Assembly: GCA_008921705.1 (NCBI GenBank)
Contig: VFFE01007035.1
Location: 979,433 to 1,043,432 of the forward strand
Direction: 5' to 3'
DNA from: Burhinus oedicnemus
Lineage: Eukaryota > Chordata > Aves > Charadriiformes > Burhinidae
Length of the DNA stretch: 64,000 nt
Shown here: positions 36,740 to 49,149 of the stretch, piece after piece
How the letters are laid out: each line of letters opens with the position of its first letter
How positions within the stretch are numbered: the first letter of the stretch is position 1
Notes under the pieces: generated by a model
The model's input: the letters and a program-made list of their open reading frames with translations, nothing else
The model's database searches: none
What the model was told of the DNA's origin: nothing
Position numbers and translations under genes: made by a program

Positions 36740-39428
36740 AGTGGAAAAATAGTATCTTTACTACCAGCCCTTTCCCCTTGCTAAAACAAGACGCAGGGAG
36801 GAAGGGAGAGCACGGGTTTTATCGGGGATGTCAGGAACAATTTATAGGAGTTCAGTGACCTGCACTTTGAACTGGGCTCTCCACCTACAGTCTGTTGCAT
36901 CCTATAAAAAGATACGCCGTTATCTCCATTGCTGCAGCCAGCCATCCCGACAGGAAGGGCAGGCTGCCTGCAATGCCTGAGGAAACACTTGGACTATTAA
37001 AGGCAGACAGAGGTCCTCCTTTTTATTTTTTATTTTATGTGCACTTTTTGCTGCACAGGATTTCTTTACAGAATCTCAGGAATAACAATTTGGGCTTTTT
37101 GAAAGTCAGCTCTAGCTGTAAAAGCTACCCAGAGGAAAACCTGAAAAGGACTGCCAGCATTGATGCAATGATTTATTTTGGTCTTTATAGATGAGAGCAG
37201 AAAAATGCCACGGTCAGTCTTTGCAGCCATAATCTGCTTGAGGTCCTGAACCACCTGAACCACAGAAAGCATCTAACCCACACCTCCCGTAAGGCAAGAG
37301 GGCTGCTTAAAGCATGCAGATCACTGGAAAGGATGCAGCACGTCAGCAAGGGCCAGTGCATCCGAGCTGTGGCAGGAGCCAGGGCACTCACATCCCGTAT
37401 CCAGCACTCTCCATCTCGGGGGGGTGCCCAGAGAAACGGTGCCTCTGCCTGCTGCTGAGCCAGCCTGGCAGCCACTCCTTCCCCCAGCTCTCTGAGATAT
37501 GCAACATGTCCTGTGGCTCATGGCCATGTAGAAAATTTGGGGATCCTGCAGGAAGGCTGGCCACTCATCTCTCTAACCCTGATCTAAGCCATGTGCAAAA
37601 CTGCAATCAGTAATAGGGTCATGCGTTCAACTGGCAATACATCATCATTGTGGCTAGATCATGACACACCCTTGTGAGATCAAGACTCCTTCTGTACATG
37701 ATTACTATTTATTTATAGCATGTGATAAAAATTTACAGTACACAGGGAGGCTAGAGCTCAGACCAGGATAGGAACTGTAAAAAGATCTTATCACTGAGAA
37801 TAGTCGGTTTTGCATAAGGAACAGTTTTATATGAGAAAATACCGATACAAGAACGTTTCTCAGAAGTATGCTGATATTGGCAAAATTTTTAGCAAGGAAA
37901 ATTATCAAAATCTTTGATCTCAGCAAAGCCAAAGTCCTTTACTTCAACTGCATTACGGACAAGAAGAGAGTGGGACAGTGTGAGAGGCGAGTCAGTCTTA
38001 AACAATTTGACGTCATGCAAATGGAGATGACAAGTTCACTTCTCAATTTCCTGAATGCATTCTTCCAATTTTTTGTTTCACTGGAAATGTAGACATTTTG
38101 CTTTTCACTCTGACCAGGGAGGAAAAGCCTGGCTCCATGGTGCTCCCAGTGGGAGAGCGGTCAGACCCCTTGACAACTTCATCTGCAACGCTCATACAAG
38201 AATGAGAGTGATGGCAGGGAGCAGACCAAAGTGGTTTGTCCCCACGAGTTCAACCCTTCCTCCCAGACCAGCCCCAGCCTCTCTCCTGGGAATGATGGCA
38301 ACCTCCAGAAGAAGAGAACATGGCAGGTGAGCTCAGCAACAAGCCTGCACCTCTCTGCAGACTGATGGTAGGAGCTGAAGCACTGGCCACGGTCTGGATG
38401 CTCTCACACCGGCATTTCTTTGCCTATAGTAAATGTATGTTTGGCTCAAGGAGGAAATCATTCAGCATGTTTCATATGGTTTTTGCTGTTTAGTTCTCCA
38501 TTCCCACTATAAAATCCGTGATAAAAGAACATAAATAACCAAACTGGAAACAGCTTCTCTAGAAATCATCCAGAATATTTCTGAGCCATAAATATTCTGT
38601 CACTGCTGATTTAATTTCTAGTACTCAGGAAAATGCAATTACGAGAGACAAATGGTGATGAATGCTGAAACCAAGGGTATGTTTCGACAATGGGAGACAG
38701 GACTGGCTCTCTGTGAGTTGCTGTCAGAGGCATGCCAATAGCCATCCATGTTCTCGCACTGCCAGGTTTCAAAATGCCACGATTGAACTGAATGCTACAA
38801 TTGCTTAAAAGAAATAAATTAATGCAACTGCTCTACTAAGTCATTGCATTGCCCACTTGAAAGGGCAGATGTCAGAAGCCCAAATGCTGGAACAACATTT
38901 ATAAAGAATCTCATCAATTAACTTGTGAAGAATAAAAGTAGGCAGGATAGCCCTGATTCAGAAAAGCACTGATGTTTGGGTTTCCCCTTGAACCTAGCAC
39001 ATGCTTAAATACTACACCGAACGAAGACAATCGTCTCGCACAAGCTGAACAGCTCACAAGACCTCAGACCTGCAGCAAAGGCACACTATCATTTACTTGC
39101 CCCAAATGAGAGAAGCTGGTGACCATGAGGAGCCCCTGACTGTCCTCCTCCCCTGAGGCCCAGCTCCAGTGACAGGAACACACCTCCACATGTTGGAGGA
39201 TGCTGCGCAAGACCTTGGGGGCTTTGGTGCAGCCATACTCACAATACAGCAACCTCACTGCCCACCTTCTGGGTGAACAGTTCAATTTGCATGACACTAT
39301 CTTGTGGTTTTTAGATCAGCAAACCGACTCTCTAATGAAAATACAAAAGGATGGGAAAAAAATGGTGACATTTCAAACCAACTCTTTAAGCTAAAAGCTT
39401 TCTCTTAGCTTTTCTCCCTGGGAGATCC
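36740..39428. other. Unique non-coding stretch
   Basis: No exon or RNA gene recognised. Frames at 36895-37194 and 37185-37613 on both strands (96 to 99 codons) overlap each other and have no motif. At 38674 the word GGGTATGTTT resembles one end of the inverted-repeat element at 55.3 kb, but no partner end was found. Confidence 0.45.
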
Positions 39429-39430
39429 CA

Positions 39431-40029
39431 GAAAGCCAACTGCATCTTGGGCTGCATCAAAAGAAGCGTGGCCAGCAGGTCCAGGGAGGTAATTCTGCCC
39501 CTTTACTCCACTTTCATGAGACCCCATCTGGAGTACTGCGTCCATCTCTGGGGCCCCCAACATAAGAAGAACATGGACCTGTTGGAGCAAGTCCAGAGGA
39601 GGGCCACAAAGATGATCAGAGGGCTGAAGCACCTCTCCTGTGAAGACAGGCTGAGAGAGTTGGGGTTGTTCAGCCTGGAGAAGAGAAGGCTCCAGGGAGA
39701 CCTTATAGCAGCCTTCCAGTACCTAAAGGGGGCCTACAGGAAAGATCGGGAGGGACTCTTTATCAGGGAGTGTAGCGACAGGACAAGGGGTAATGGTTTT
39801 AAACCGGAAGAGGGTAGATTTAGATTAGATATTAGGAAGAAATTCTTTATTGGGAGGGTGGTGAGACACAGGAACAGGTTGCCCAGAGAAGCTGGGGATT
39901 CCTCATCCCTGGAAGTGTTCAAGGCCAGGCTGGATGGGGCTTTGAGTAACCTGGTCTAGTGGGAGGTGTCCCTTGGAACTAGATGATCTTTAAGGTCCCT
40001 TCCATCTCTAACCATACTATGATTCTATG
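39431..40029 (+). mobile_element. CR1 LINE, 5'-truncated, 600 bp
   Basis: A well-preserved CR1 3' part in sense. It opens inside ORF2, keeps the reading frame to the natural stop at 39957-39959, then has a short 3' untranslated part with 'ggaactagatgatctttaag' and 'gtcccttccat', and ends in 'atgattctatg'. Compared with the consensus I recall, a short segment between 'gtgtccc' and 'ttggaactag' is missing. The 5' border at about 39431 is sharp in protein terms and is typical LINE truncation. Its subfamily differs from that at 59860. Confidence 0.95.
39432..39959 (+). pseudogene. CR1 ORF2 C-terminal fragment
   Basis: A 175-codon open piece of the CR1 reverse transcriptase polyprotein, starting at residues [12 protein letters not shown] and ending [15 protein letters not shown]. 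Recognisable words are '[15 protein letters not shown]', '[11 protein letters not shown]', '[15 protein letters not shown]', '[10 protein letters not shown]' and '[17 protein letters not shown]'. It represents only the region downstream of the polymerase catalytic centre, so the endonuclease domain and the palm motifs are absent and no activity is possible. There is no ATG at the beginning; the frame is open because the copy is fairly young, not because it is a gene. Confidence 0.9.
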
Positions 40030-40034
40030 TCTCA

Positions 40035-42080
40035 CTGAGTATTTATCATGTCATTTCTTTCCTGTCAGATACCTTCCACTGTGTATTTAGGCCATGCAAA
40101 ACACCTCACTATGTTAAACGGAAACTCAGAGCTCTGCGTTTGCCCAGAGATCGCATTCCTTGCCTCACGTGAGCCTGTAACCAGCATAGCTCACTGAAAG
40201 CGTACTGCACAGTAAATACTCATTAATGGTACATAGTGCTGATAAAACCCCTCCTTCCCACAACACCTGGCTGTTGCGCAGTAGCTGCAGGGAAACGTCA
40301 GGCATGTCGGTGAGAGACTCATCCCAGCACTGATCTATCTCCCCTTAGGGGACGGAGCTGCTAATTATTGAGCAAATAACCAGACTCTGCTCTTTTGTGT
40401 TCCTGTGCACTGAAATACAATACAAACCCCTTACGGGGTCTGATCCAAAACCAATCTGATTTTGTGGGCTGTGAATCAGGCCTGTTGCAAACAACTCCTC
40501 ACACTCCTTCAAGAAGACAATTGCATGAAGGGCAGGTAACCGCAGGAAGAGTCTCCCTGCACAGCTTCAGGGACGTGGGAACCCGGAGAGAAACCCTCCA
40601 CATGCAGATTTCAAGCCTTGCGGGTATCTTCTCTCTGGCGCTGAGCCAGCGCCATGGCTTGCCCCATGACAGAGGACCTGCCTGGTGCACCACCAGGTAG
40701 GACAAGGAGGGACAAGGGCTGCTCTTGGAGAACGTGACTTTTAGCTGTCTTTTTCTGAGTGGCAACCACCCAGAGGAGGAACCTCCATTTTGCCTCCTAA
40801 TCACAGTTTCTGGTGGGAAAGAGGGTGAGAAACCAGAGCTGTGTGAGATCCAGGGAGCTTGTAAGGGAGCTTGAGATGGAAGAGTGCATAGTGTTTGATG
40901 TGTGGATCATGTCCAGCTGTAGGCAGAGGAGCTGGCTGAGATCGCAGCCTCAGGGCCACCACAGAAGGATGGAGCCCACCCTGTGGTGCCTCAGGAGTAT
41001 TCACTTGCATCGCTGCTGTCCTTGCTGTGTGGCAGAGGTGGGACCAGCTACCTTGGGCTGTGCTGCAACATGCAGCACCAGAAACCCAAAACTCCCCTTT
41101 TCTTCAGCCTTCACTGTGACGGCCCTCAGGCTGGTACACAACAGAAACCCCAGGGAAGTCAGAGGACCTCAGGAACCTTGGGGGAAAATGTTCTGCCGGG
41201 ACCCCACACACTCCATCTCTCCCCTCGATTAATTCAATCTGCCTCAGCTTCCAGCCAAATCAAGATAGGGGCTCATCTTGCTAAATATAGCTCTCAAGTA
41301 ATTTCCTGCATATTGGGACCGAGTCATTTGGCAACTGCTAGATAATGTGTAACAAAAACACGGGGCAGCAGCGGACGCCTGTGGCTGCCCATAAACCATT
41401 AGCGGCAAGGTCAGCAGCCTCCGACCCCGATTGTGTAACCCTGAGCATTACCATTCCTTGGTTTATTTTCCCTTCCTCTCATGAGGATGGTAGAAATTTT
41501 AGGAACAGGGAAAGGGCATCCAGCACGATCCGCCTGCCATTTCCCAGCAATCTTCTTAATCCTACTCCTTTCCGTACGGCGGCTCTTTTCCCAAGCCCCT
41601 CCTCAAAAGAGAGACGGAGGTGTCCCTTGAACTTAGAAAGTATCGCCTTAAAGTATCATCTTAAAGTCTTAGTATAATATCTTTACATTGCCTGCCATTC
41701 CCCAGTAACTTATTCCATATGCTTAAGTACTCTTTGAGCATAATATGTCTGCCTTATTCCCATCTAGCTTCCCAGGGTTTTCAGACTATCCTCCAATTTC
41801 TGAACCCCTTGCCAACGTGAGTCATCTGCCCTTCAGGAATTTCTAAGTCCTCTTAAGTATATAAAGATAAAAACGAAAGAAGAATCAGAGTCTACATCCG
41901 TCGAGTTAACTACTCTGTCTTCCACGGTGACAGAAAGGGAAAGAGTATAAAAGAAAAAGTCACACAGAAAATGGTCGCTTTCCATGGCACGTCCTCCTGG
42001 TGTCTGGAAATCATCACTTCAAGGACTGCCTGAACTGGAGGTCGCATCAGGACTAGGAGCTACTCACGGACTTACCTTCC
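40035..42080. other. Unique stretch with a moderate-GC part
   Basis: No gene recognised. The part 40580-41060 is GC-richer and carries long overlapping frames on both strands (101 to 139 codons) without protein signatures. Three imperfect 13 to 15-bp tandem units built on CTTAAAGTATC occur at 41632-41672. Confidence 0.45.
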
Positions 42081-42084
42081 ACGA

Positions 42085-42175
42085 ACGTGTCTACTCCCCT
42101 CTCAAATCCATCTGTACTCTTGGCCTCCACAATATCCTGTAGCAATGAGCTATTTAATTACGTGATATGTGCCAC
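42085..42175 (-). mobile_element. Ancient CR1-like fragment, copy 1 (antisense)
   Basis: The words 'tctactcccctctcaaatcc', 'tctgtactcttggcctccac', 'aatatcctgtagcaatgagc' and 'tttaattacgtgatatgtg' follow an old CR1-type 3' region read in reverse ('...cttggcatccacaacatcctgtggcaatgagttccacaatttaattacgcgttgtgtgaag'). The alignment ends abruptly near 42175. It is too decayed for subfamily assignment. Confidence 0.6.
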
Positions 42176-42179
42176 AGTT

Positions 42180-42635
42180 CTGCAGTCCCTTCTCACTAGG
42201 TGAGATTAACATCCTTTAAGCATTCCTCACGGAGACTGTCTCACCTCATTATCCCAGACAACTGCTTCCAAAAGCAATAATGTTTGTCTGTGGTCCAGCG
42301 GTCCCTGGTCGGAACAATGTTCCTTATGAGGACAGACCGAGAGCCAGACGCCTTAAAAGCATCACCTAGGGATACTGCATCACATCAGTAGTCAGCCTCG
42401 TCCCCTGGTTGGTGCCTGACCCCGGGTGATGCCAGTGCTTCCAGAGAAAAACCATGAGCAGTAAGCAGTTCGAGTATCCTTATCAGAGGAAAAGACTATT
42501 AACCCTGACGAGTCAGAGATGAATTTATGCAGTGAAGCAGAACTGTTGACAAAACTGGATATTCTTGTTATCCACGGAAATATCACAGGTTTGGGGGATT
42601 TACATTTGTTTATTTTTAATTCCTGCTAGGTTCCT
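42180..42635. other. Spacer between two ancient CR1-like pieces
   Basis: No gene recognised. This 455-bp stretch separates two pieces that share the words GCAATGAGCT and TTAATTACGT. It could be an insertion into one old element or simply unrelated sequence between two copies. No inverted or direct terminal repeats were noticed. Confidence 0.4.
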
Positions 42636-42639
42636 GATC

Positions 42640-42790
42640 TCAAAGACATCTTGAAGCAATGAGCTCCCCTTTTTAATTACGTACCCTGCGAAGAAGTACT
42701 CTTTTATTAGCAATTCTTTCATCACCTTTCTATTTTAATCAAATGTCCCCTTCTCCTTGCATTATAAGGCAAAGCAAATATAAATTTCTG
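42640..42790 (-). mobile_element. Ancient CR1-like fragment, copy 2 (antisense)
   Basis: The words 'catcttgaagcaatgagctc', 'tttttaattacgtaccctgc', 'gaagaagtactcttttatta' and 'aaatgtccccttctccttgc' follow the same old family as 42085-42175 and extend further into it ('gtgaagaagtacttccttttgtt...tgaccccttgttcttgc'). The overlap with copy 1 is about 35 bp. Confidence 0.65.
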
Positions 42791-42794
42791 ACCT

Positions 42795-45585
42795 CCAAAG
42801 TATGTATTTTCTTCTGCTTACTCATTCCAGCTCTTACAACTTACCCTAGGAGGTCAGCGGCCATTTCTGTTCTGCAGCTTTGCCCTGGGCTGTTTCAACA
42901 ATAATTTCCAGATTCATTTCCTGACGACTGTTGCTTTTAGCCCACATTTCCTATGCTGGCTCCCACATAGCTTTAGCCCTGCCTCCATTACACTGCATGT
43001 TTGCCACCTGCAGCTTCGTTTATCTCAGTGATCTGTGACACTTCAAACATAGACACACTTACTATTTGCCCTGTCTCCGCTTGAAGATGCGAATGGGCTT
43101 TTGTTCCATTCACAGACAGCGCAGATACTCAGATGAATATTATGCACAGGACCAGAAGGCATCCAGTGATGCAATCCAATATAAATGCACACTTCCCGGC
43201 TTCCACCATGGGCAAGTCAGGTTTATCCACTCTCACCTTCCTGAGCTGGGGAACTCTACGTATGGGATGACCTATTCTTCCGATCTATCATTGCAACCTC
43301 CAAGGGAGGTTAACTCTGGTTAAATTCAGTCAAATTAATCAAATTTATCTGTACCAACTAAAATTGTATCAAATGTTATCAAACTGAATCCCTGTTCTCC
43401 ATTAAGGTTGCTGATTTACCACATTAAGAGCTGTTACTCCTAAACAATGATGCATGAGGTTCAGGAAGCACTGGAAGGTGGTTTGGAGGAAACATTCACA
43501 TCTTCAGTTGCTGATTTCAGCCTAAGCTATCCTGCTGGGATTAGGGTCGTATCTAGCCGTATGAAACCATCACACTTCGCATGGTTTCCACTTGGAGACG
43601 TAACTCATCCCAGGACAACTGCAAGTCAAGCTCATTCCAGCATTTGTGTGTCCAAATGGACTCAGGTTTGCTGAGAGGTTCATGGGACCCTGAGGAACCT
43701 TGCCTGAGATTCATGTTTGCAAGAGAAGATTTCCCTGCTGGAATGCACCTAAAATGTCCTTATTAACTACTGAAATAAGAAGTGAATGTCTCCTCATTTC
43801 CTGACCAAGCAGATTTTTCTTTTCCTACAGTTGTTTTGGCTATTCTTGTGTCATTTTGGATAGGGAAGCCTTCTTTGTGCAACATAAGCACCTTCCCAGT
43901 AGAACCAAATCAAGGCTACATCTCTCCCATCAAGTGTCAAAATACAGTGCACGGAAACTGCTGTTTGTGCTTTTCAAAGTCCACATTTTTCTCATTAGTT
44001 TCACCGAACTAAAGTAACAAACTCCCCTAGTAGCTTTAAAAAAAAAAAATCACATCCCACATATCTTCGCTATCTAGAAGTCTTGCGATCATTAAATTAC
44101 ACCTGGCAGAAACACAGATGAGCAAAGAAACAGCTAGGCAATGTATTTTCACTGAAATATTTCAATGGAAAGGGGCATTTCTCACCAAAAACTCATACAT
44201 TGAAAAAGATACTGTGACAATTAAAATCAGTAACAAAAAACAAATTTTCTAAAAAAAAAAAGGTTCAGGCTTTCATCTTTAGAAATCAAATTATTTTAAA
44301 AGAAAAGAAAGTAGAAGGTCCTTTTTTAACTGAAAACCAAAACAATTTCCCAATTTAAATAGCAACATTTTAGAGTAAATAAAAATGATACCATATCTTT
44401 CACAATAAGTAAATGAGCATTTTTTGGTCATCTGTACTCCCAGCAAAGATGGCATCAACTTTTACCACTTTCAAGATTAAGTATAGAAGTTCTCCCTTCT
44501 GCTTCCCTCTGATCACTTCTTCACATGTACACGATAAATTTTTCATACACCGTTTTCAAGTGCTGTATACCAACTAAGGCTTTCCCCACAATACGGGATA
44601 ACAGTGAAAAAAATTTTACCCTTCAACAGATTGCGATGCTATATTAAGGTACTTCGAGATTTTTAATAGAGAATACATATCTCTGAAAAATCCTAACCCA
44701 AGAACCAGGCTGTTTGCCATTTTGCCCTATGAGATGATGAGTCCTGTACTCTGAGCATCCCTCTCTGATCCTGGGGAGTTATACTGCTGCAACGCACTGC
44801 TGTATTTTTATTGCACATAACTATAGTGTGTGAGTTACCACTGGGTAAAAACATGCCCCACTATGCCAGTGAAGACACGGCAAAAAATACTGTCACACCA
44901 CTTTTAGGGTGAGAAATTAGAAAAGGGCCCATGAAGACTGAGTTTGCAACCCCACCCTCAAAAACTTGGAAAGAGTTCAGATACTACAAAGATGGGGCCA
45001 GACAGACTTTCCTTCGATATTTCAATAAACAAAATTCCCAGGCCAAATCCCTGGTCTTAAACAAATGAAAGAGTATAAAACTTCCCCTTCAGTGTTTTGG
45101 TGGAACATTGTTTTTCAATGAACACTGTGTTTCAGTGAATGGCAAAACTGCTTCAGCAAACTTGGAGGGATTCCTCTCCAGATACACAGCCCAGCCCAGA
45201 CCTTCTTACACTCTTCCTGCAGGGAGGGATTTAGGAGTCTGACAGTACTAATGCAGGACCAGAAGGTCTGAGAAGCTTGAGGACACGAAGAAAACCTTAA
45301 GCAGAAAAGGACTCTGGAAAGGTATTGCTAAACAGTTCTGGGGTATTATAAAACCTCCCCTATGAATTCAACAGAGATTACTCATCAGGCTTCTCTGCTG
45401 AATTCCTTTTTGTTGCTTAAGTCGATGTGAAGTTACCAGGCACTGTTTTCCACCTCCAGCAGTACTGCAAACCTCTCCTTCTATAGCATGTGGTAGGCTT
45501 GCTCTTCAGGAACTTCTACCACTGTTACAGAGTGTTTTTAGCAGTTTGAGAAAGGAGATCGCAAGACACAACAGCAAAAGGAAAA
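42795..45585. other. Unique AT-rich non-coding stretch
   Basis: No gene recognised. A run of 12 A lies at 44038-44049. Sequence around 44000-44700 is strongly AT-rich. Frames at 43066-43323 and 43447-43674 lack motifs. Confidence 0.45.
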
Positions 45586-45588
45586 AGG

Positions 45589-45609
45589 GGCAAGGCAAGG
45601 CAAGGCAAC
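45589..45609. repeat. (GGCAA)4 minisatellite
   Basis: Four consecutive GGCAA units in a purine-rich stretch. Confidence 0.85.
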
Positions 45610-45611
45610 GG

Positions 45612-48600
45612 CTGCAAATTAAACAGTGGCAACAAAGACATGAAAGCAGAGCAGGTGAATGTCTTTCTCACAAAGAATGTCCCAAGAGAGGCTACAGATC
45701 TGGGGGCTGGTCCTCCAGGATCCCCTTGGGATGCCTAAAATAAATGCCCAGTTTGTGGAACTGTTGGTCCAACTCCCCCAATGCAGAGATTACGTGACAG
45801 TCCGTCGATCTAGCCTGAATGACTGGCAGAGACCCATCAGAGGCAGCAGAAGTCAATTAAGTCTCTGCTTACACACTGCCTTTCTGAGCCAAGCTAAATT
45901 TTTATAACCCCAAACGTTCTGTTTCAAATTCTAAACTCACACTTTCACATCCCTTCCAGTAGAAAATATGTGAATTAAACACATGTGTAACAGGCAGACA
46001 GGCACACACACTCACTCAGAGCACCTTAGGAGACCCTGACAGTTACCAGGGGGGTGGCTGGGTTGGTTTTTTTGGGGAGGAGGAGGCATGTTTTGTTTTT
46101 CACAATGAGCAAGTAGAAGGACTTGATGTGACAAGCTGTGTTGCGTAGCTGAAAGCCCAAAGGGAAAGCAAGAAGCTGCTGCCCTTTAAAAAAGCCAGAA
46201 GTCAAATCAATACAAGGACTCTTCTAGTCTCCAGGAGTTAAGGAGAGTTGCAACCATCCCATCGTGGTTCTCCAGGGCCCCATCCTGAGCTACTGCCTTA
46301 GCTCACGTTTCACCTTTTCTAGGCATCGCTTCGCATTTCTTCCTATTAACCACTTGTGGTTGGCCCCAGCACAGAAATGTGGGGATCCACCTGGTAACAG
46401 CTGCCCTCAGAAAACTTCAGGCTTCAGGCTCTTTTTCCATAAGCAGGCAAATGTTCAAATACTTACCCAAAAATACAGGTACAATCTGGCAGTACAGCTC
46501 ACAGGAAACATCCCTCACGTGGGAGTTTCAGCACTTGCTGTTTCTAGAGGTGCCAGAAATACCAGGGGCGGAGGGAGTGCTTTTCTAATAGTATTCGGAA
46601 TATTTCTCACATCATTATGAATGTAGCTGGGAGAATAATTTATAATGAATCATTTTATTTTAATTAATTTCCCTGTTTATTCTTTGGGTGACTAACACAC
46701 ACCCTCAACTGCCTTACGTGTATTTAAAATTTCTTCCTCAGTAATTAGGGCCAGGAATAATAGGGGGAGAGGCCTGATGATAGGCAGTTTTGGGGTTCAT
46801 TTTGTCTTTGAAAGTTAAGATTTTTCAGTGGGTACATCTTGTGACTCACATACTACGATTCTGCACCGTGATGATTGTCACATTTTGGCTTGAATTTCAA
46901 CACCAGCAGGTGTCACATCAAATCTGGAAGTGGTTATCCACAAGCATCTTGCAACTGTCACAAACTTTGCTATTTTAACAAAGAGACTTGCTGGTAATCA
47001 TGGTGAAGCCAAAAGTGGTTCACACACTCAGAAGAGTTAATCTTCAACTGTAACAAGAGGACACGTACTTTCTACAGTCTCACAAAAGCAATGCATAAAA
47101 GAAAAAAGATTTCCTCACAGATGCGGTTTGTTTTGCTGCACGTGTTTATGACGGAGGCAGTTTCACACCAAGAAACAGGGACCTGAAGACAACCACAGCC
47201 AATTCTTCCTTCATGAAACTCGGAGACAACAGATAGATTTCAGTAAGTTGAAATACCTGCCCCATATCTATGCAATATAAAGACAAATCCTTTATGGGTG
47301 ACGGGTTCAAGGCCTCTAATTACGAGCCGTTTTCCTTAAAAAAAATCAGCTCTGTTCATCTGTTGTCATCAGAGTGCTTGGCTCTGCTTTCTGCTTCAAG
47401 AGAACCGACTCAGCCCTGTCGCAGCCTTCTGAATGTTTCACCAGGGTGGTGACAAGCCTTTGTGCTGTTTTCTCAGAAGAGGACCACGATACTTGAACCA
47501 TATGTCATCACTTGAAGCCCACATGAGTTGTAGGACTTCCTCTCTGTGTTAAGTGGAAGATATATTCTTTAGCAAAGTCTTTTATCTGCCTGAATGCAAT
47601 TCAGCCAGCCTGAATTTCTTCTAAATGCCTTCCATCTGCTTTCGATTTGACTCTAGCAGGCTTTCAAGGTAGATATATTCTTGTGTTTCGCTTAATTATT
47701 TCATCCACACAGAGATACCTTGCTGTGCCAGGTTTACACTGCCCGCTCTTCATTTCGGGTACAAGCTGAGTACCCAATTTTCTGAGTTTCTCCAATTTGA
47801 CTAGTCTCTACCCATCTTACTGTGCTCAACAGATTCTAATGTGCAGTGCGTACCCTGTCTATATGAAGCTGACTCCCAGAAGATGGAATTTCAGCAAGCT
47901 ACAAAGAACAATTTGGAGGCACCACGATTTGCCAGAAAGTAATTATTTCTGAGTCTGCATACACTGTAGGAGGGGACTGTGGATTGTTTCTAACCTATGG
48001 AAACACAGGAATTGACAGATAATATTACAACAGTGGTGCCTCTAAATCCAGTATCTTGTCACAAGCAGCATCAGCTGCTTCAGAGTAAAAAGCGAGGATT
48101 TCTACAGTGCTCAGTTAATGGAGAGTACGATCTGAATCAAAACTGTAACTCTCCAACAGTCCACTGACTGCCTTCCTCCAAACCCAGGTCACAAGCGTGA
48201 TGCCACAAAAGCTGATGGATGCTTTAGTCTAGCAAAAAGGGGGAGATACATTTTTTTGCTAAAAAAAAAAATGTAAATCACAGTTTGATGCCTTGATCTC
48301 ATCCTCCAAATCCTACCCCAGCACTGTGGATTTAAAGGTTTTCCATGAAGTAAGACACTATTTTTGTTCAAGCTCTCTGCATGTCTCCCATATGCAACAC
48401 AACCAACCCTCTTTTCCACCATGTTAGTCCTACCTGTGACAGTTTTCTGTGCTGGACATTCAGCTCAGTTTCTCAGGTTTTCAAATCACTAAATGAGCTC
48501 TGCCAGCTGGTATAAATGGAAAACACACTGGAACCCTTGGATCTCTGCCCATATACATTAGTTTGTTTTGGTTTTTTTTAATTTAGGAGGAAAACTGGAT

Positions 48601-49005
48601 GAGACTTTGACATCATAAAGGGTGCACTGTGTGAAAGAGATTCTCAAAACAGATAAAAAGTTTTTCCTGGAAAAAACAGATGAGAACACGTGATGTGGAG
48701 CAAAAAGGATCAAGAGATGCCCTACATAATGGAAAGCTTCCTGTGAGGCTGAGGTTCAAAAGAGATGAAGAACAGTTGTAATGGATGAAGAGTGATTGCT
48801 AAAGAAAAATATGGTTTTCCCATAGGTGTTTATGGGCAACTTCTGTTCATAAGCATCTAAGGAGAAGACATAGCCAAAAAAGAAGGTGCCCCAAAGACAG
48901 CTATAGCCAAAGATTATCACTTAAACAACACAGGCATCAGAAATCCATCCTGGCAAGTGGGACTAAAAACCAAAAAACCAGTCTCTTAATCAACATTTTT
49001 TTCCT
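45612..49005. other. Unique non-coding stretch
   Basis: No exon, RNA gene or named repeat recognised. A G-rich segment at 46049-46087 has three G-runs of three or more followed by GGAGG units. The largest frame, 46264-46620 (118 codons, plus), has no motif. Confidence 0.45.
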
Positions 49006-49009
49006 CCTG

Positions 49010-49148
49010 CCACAAAATGTAAGCCAATCTATTTAGTTAGAAAAACATGGCTTATTACAATCTAAGTAATTTTTATTTCTTTATATACCACAAGATGTAA
49101 ACTAATCTAGTTATAGAAACATGGTTTCACTGCATCCTGAGTAATAGC
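49010..49148. repeat. Diverged 78-bp tandem duplication
   Basis: Copy A starts at 49010 (CCACAAAATGTAAGCCAATC) and copy B at 49088 (CCACAAGATGTAAACTAATC). Both continue with a TTA, then GAAAAACATGGCTT or GAAACATGGTTTC, then ATCTAAGTAAT or ATCCTGAGTAAT. The period is 78 bp and the copies differ by scattered substitutions and small indels, so the duplication is old. The unit does not match a repeat family I know. Confidence 0.8.
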
Positions 49149-49149
49149 C

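Noticed and set aside
38670..38690. GGGTATGTTT resembling one end of the inverted-repeat element at 55.3 kb
   Set aside because: No matching inverted partner was found within several hundred bases.
46049..46087. Possible G-quadruplex
   Set aside because: Only three clear runs of three or more G occur; the remaining runs are GG.
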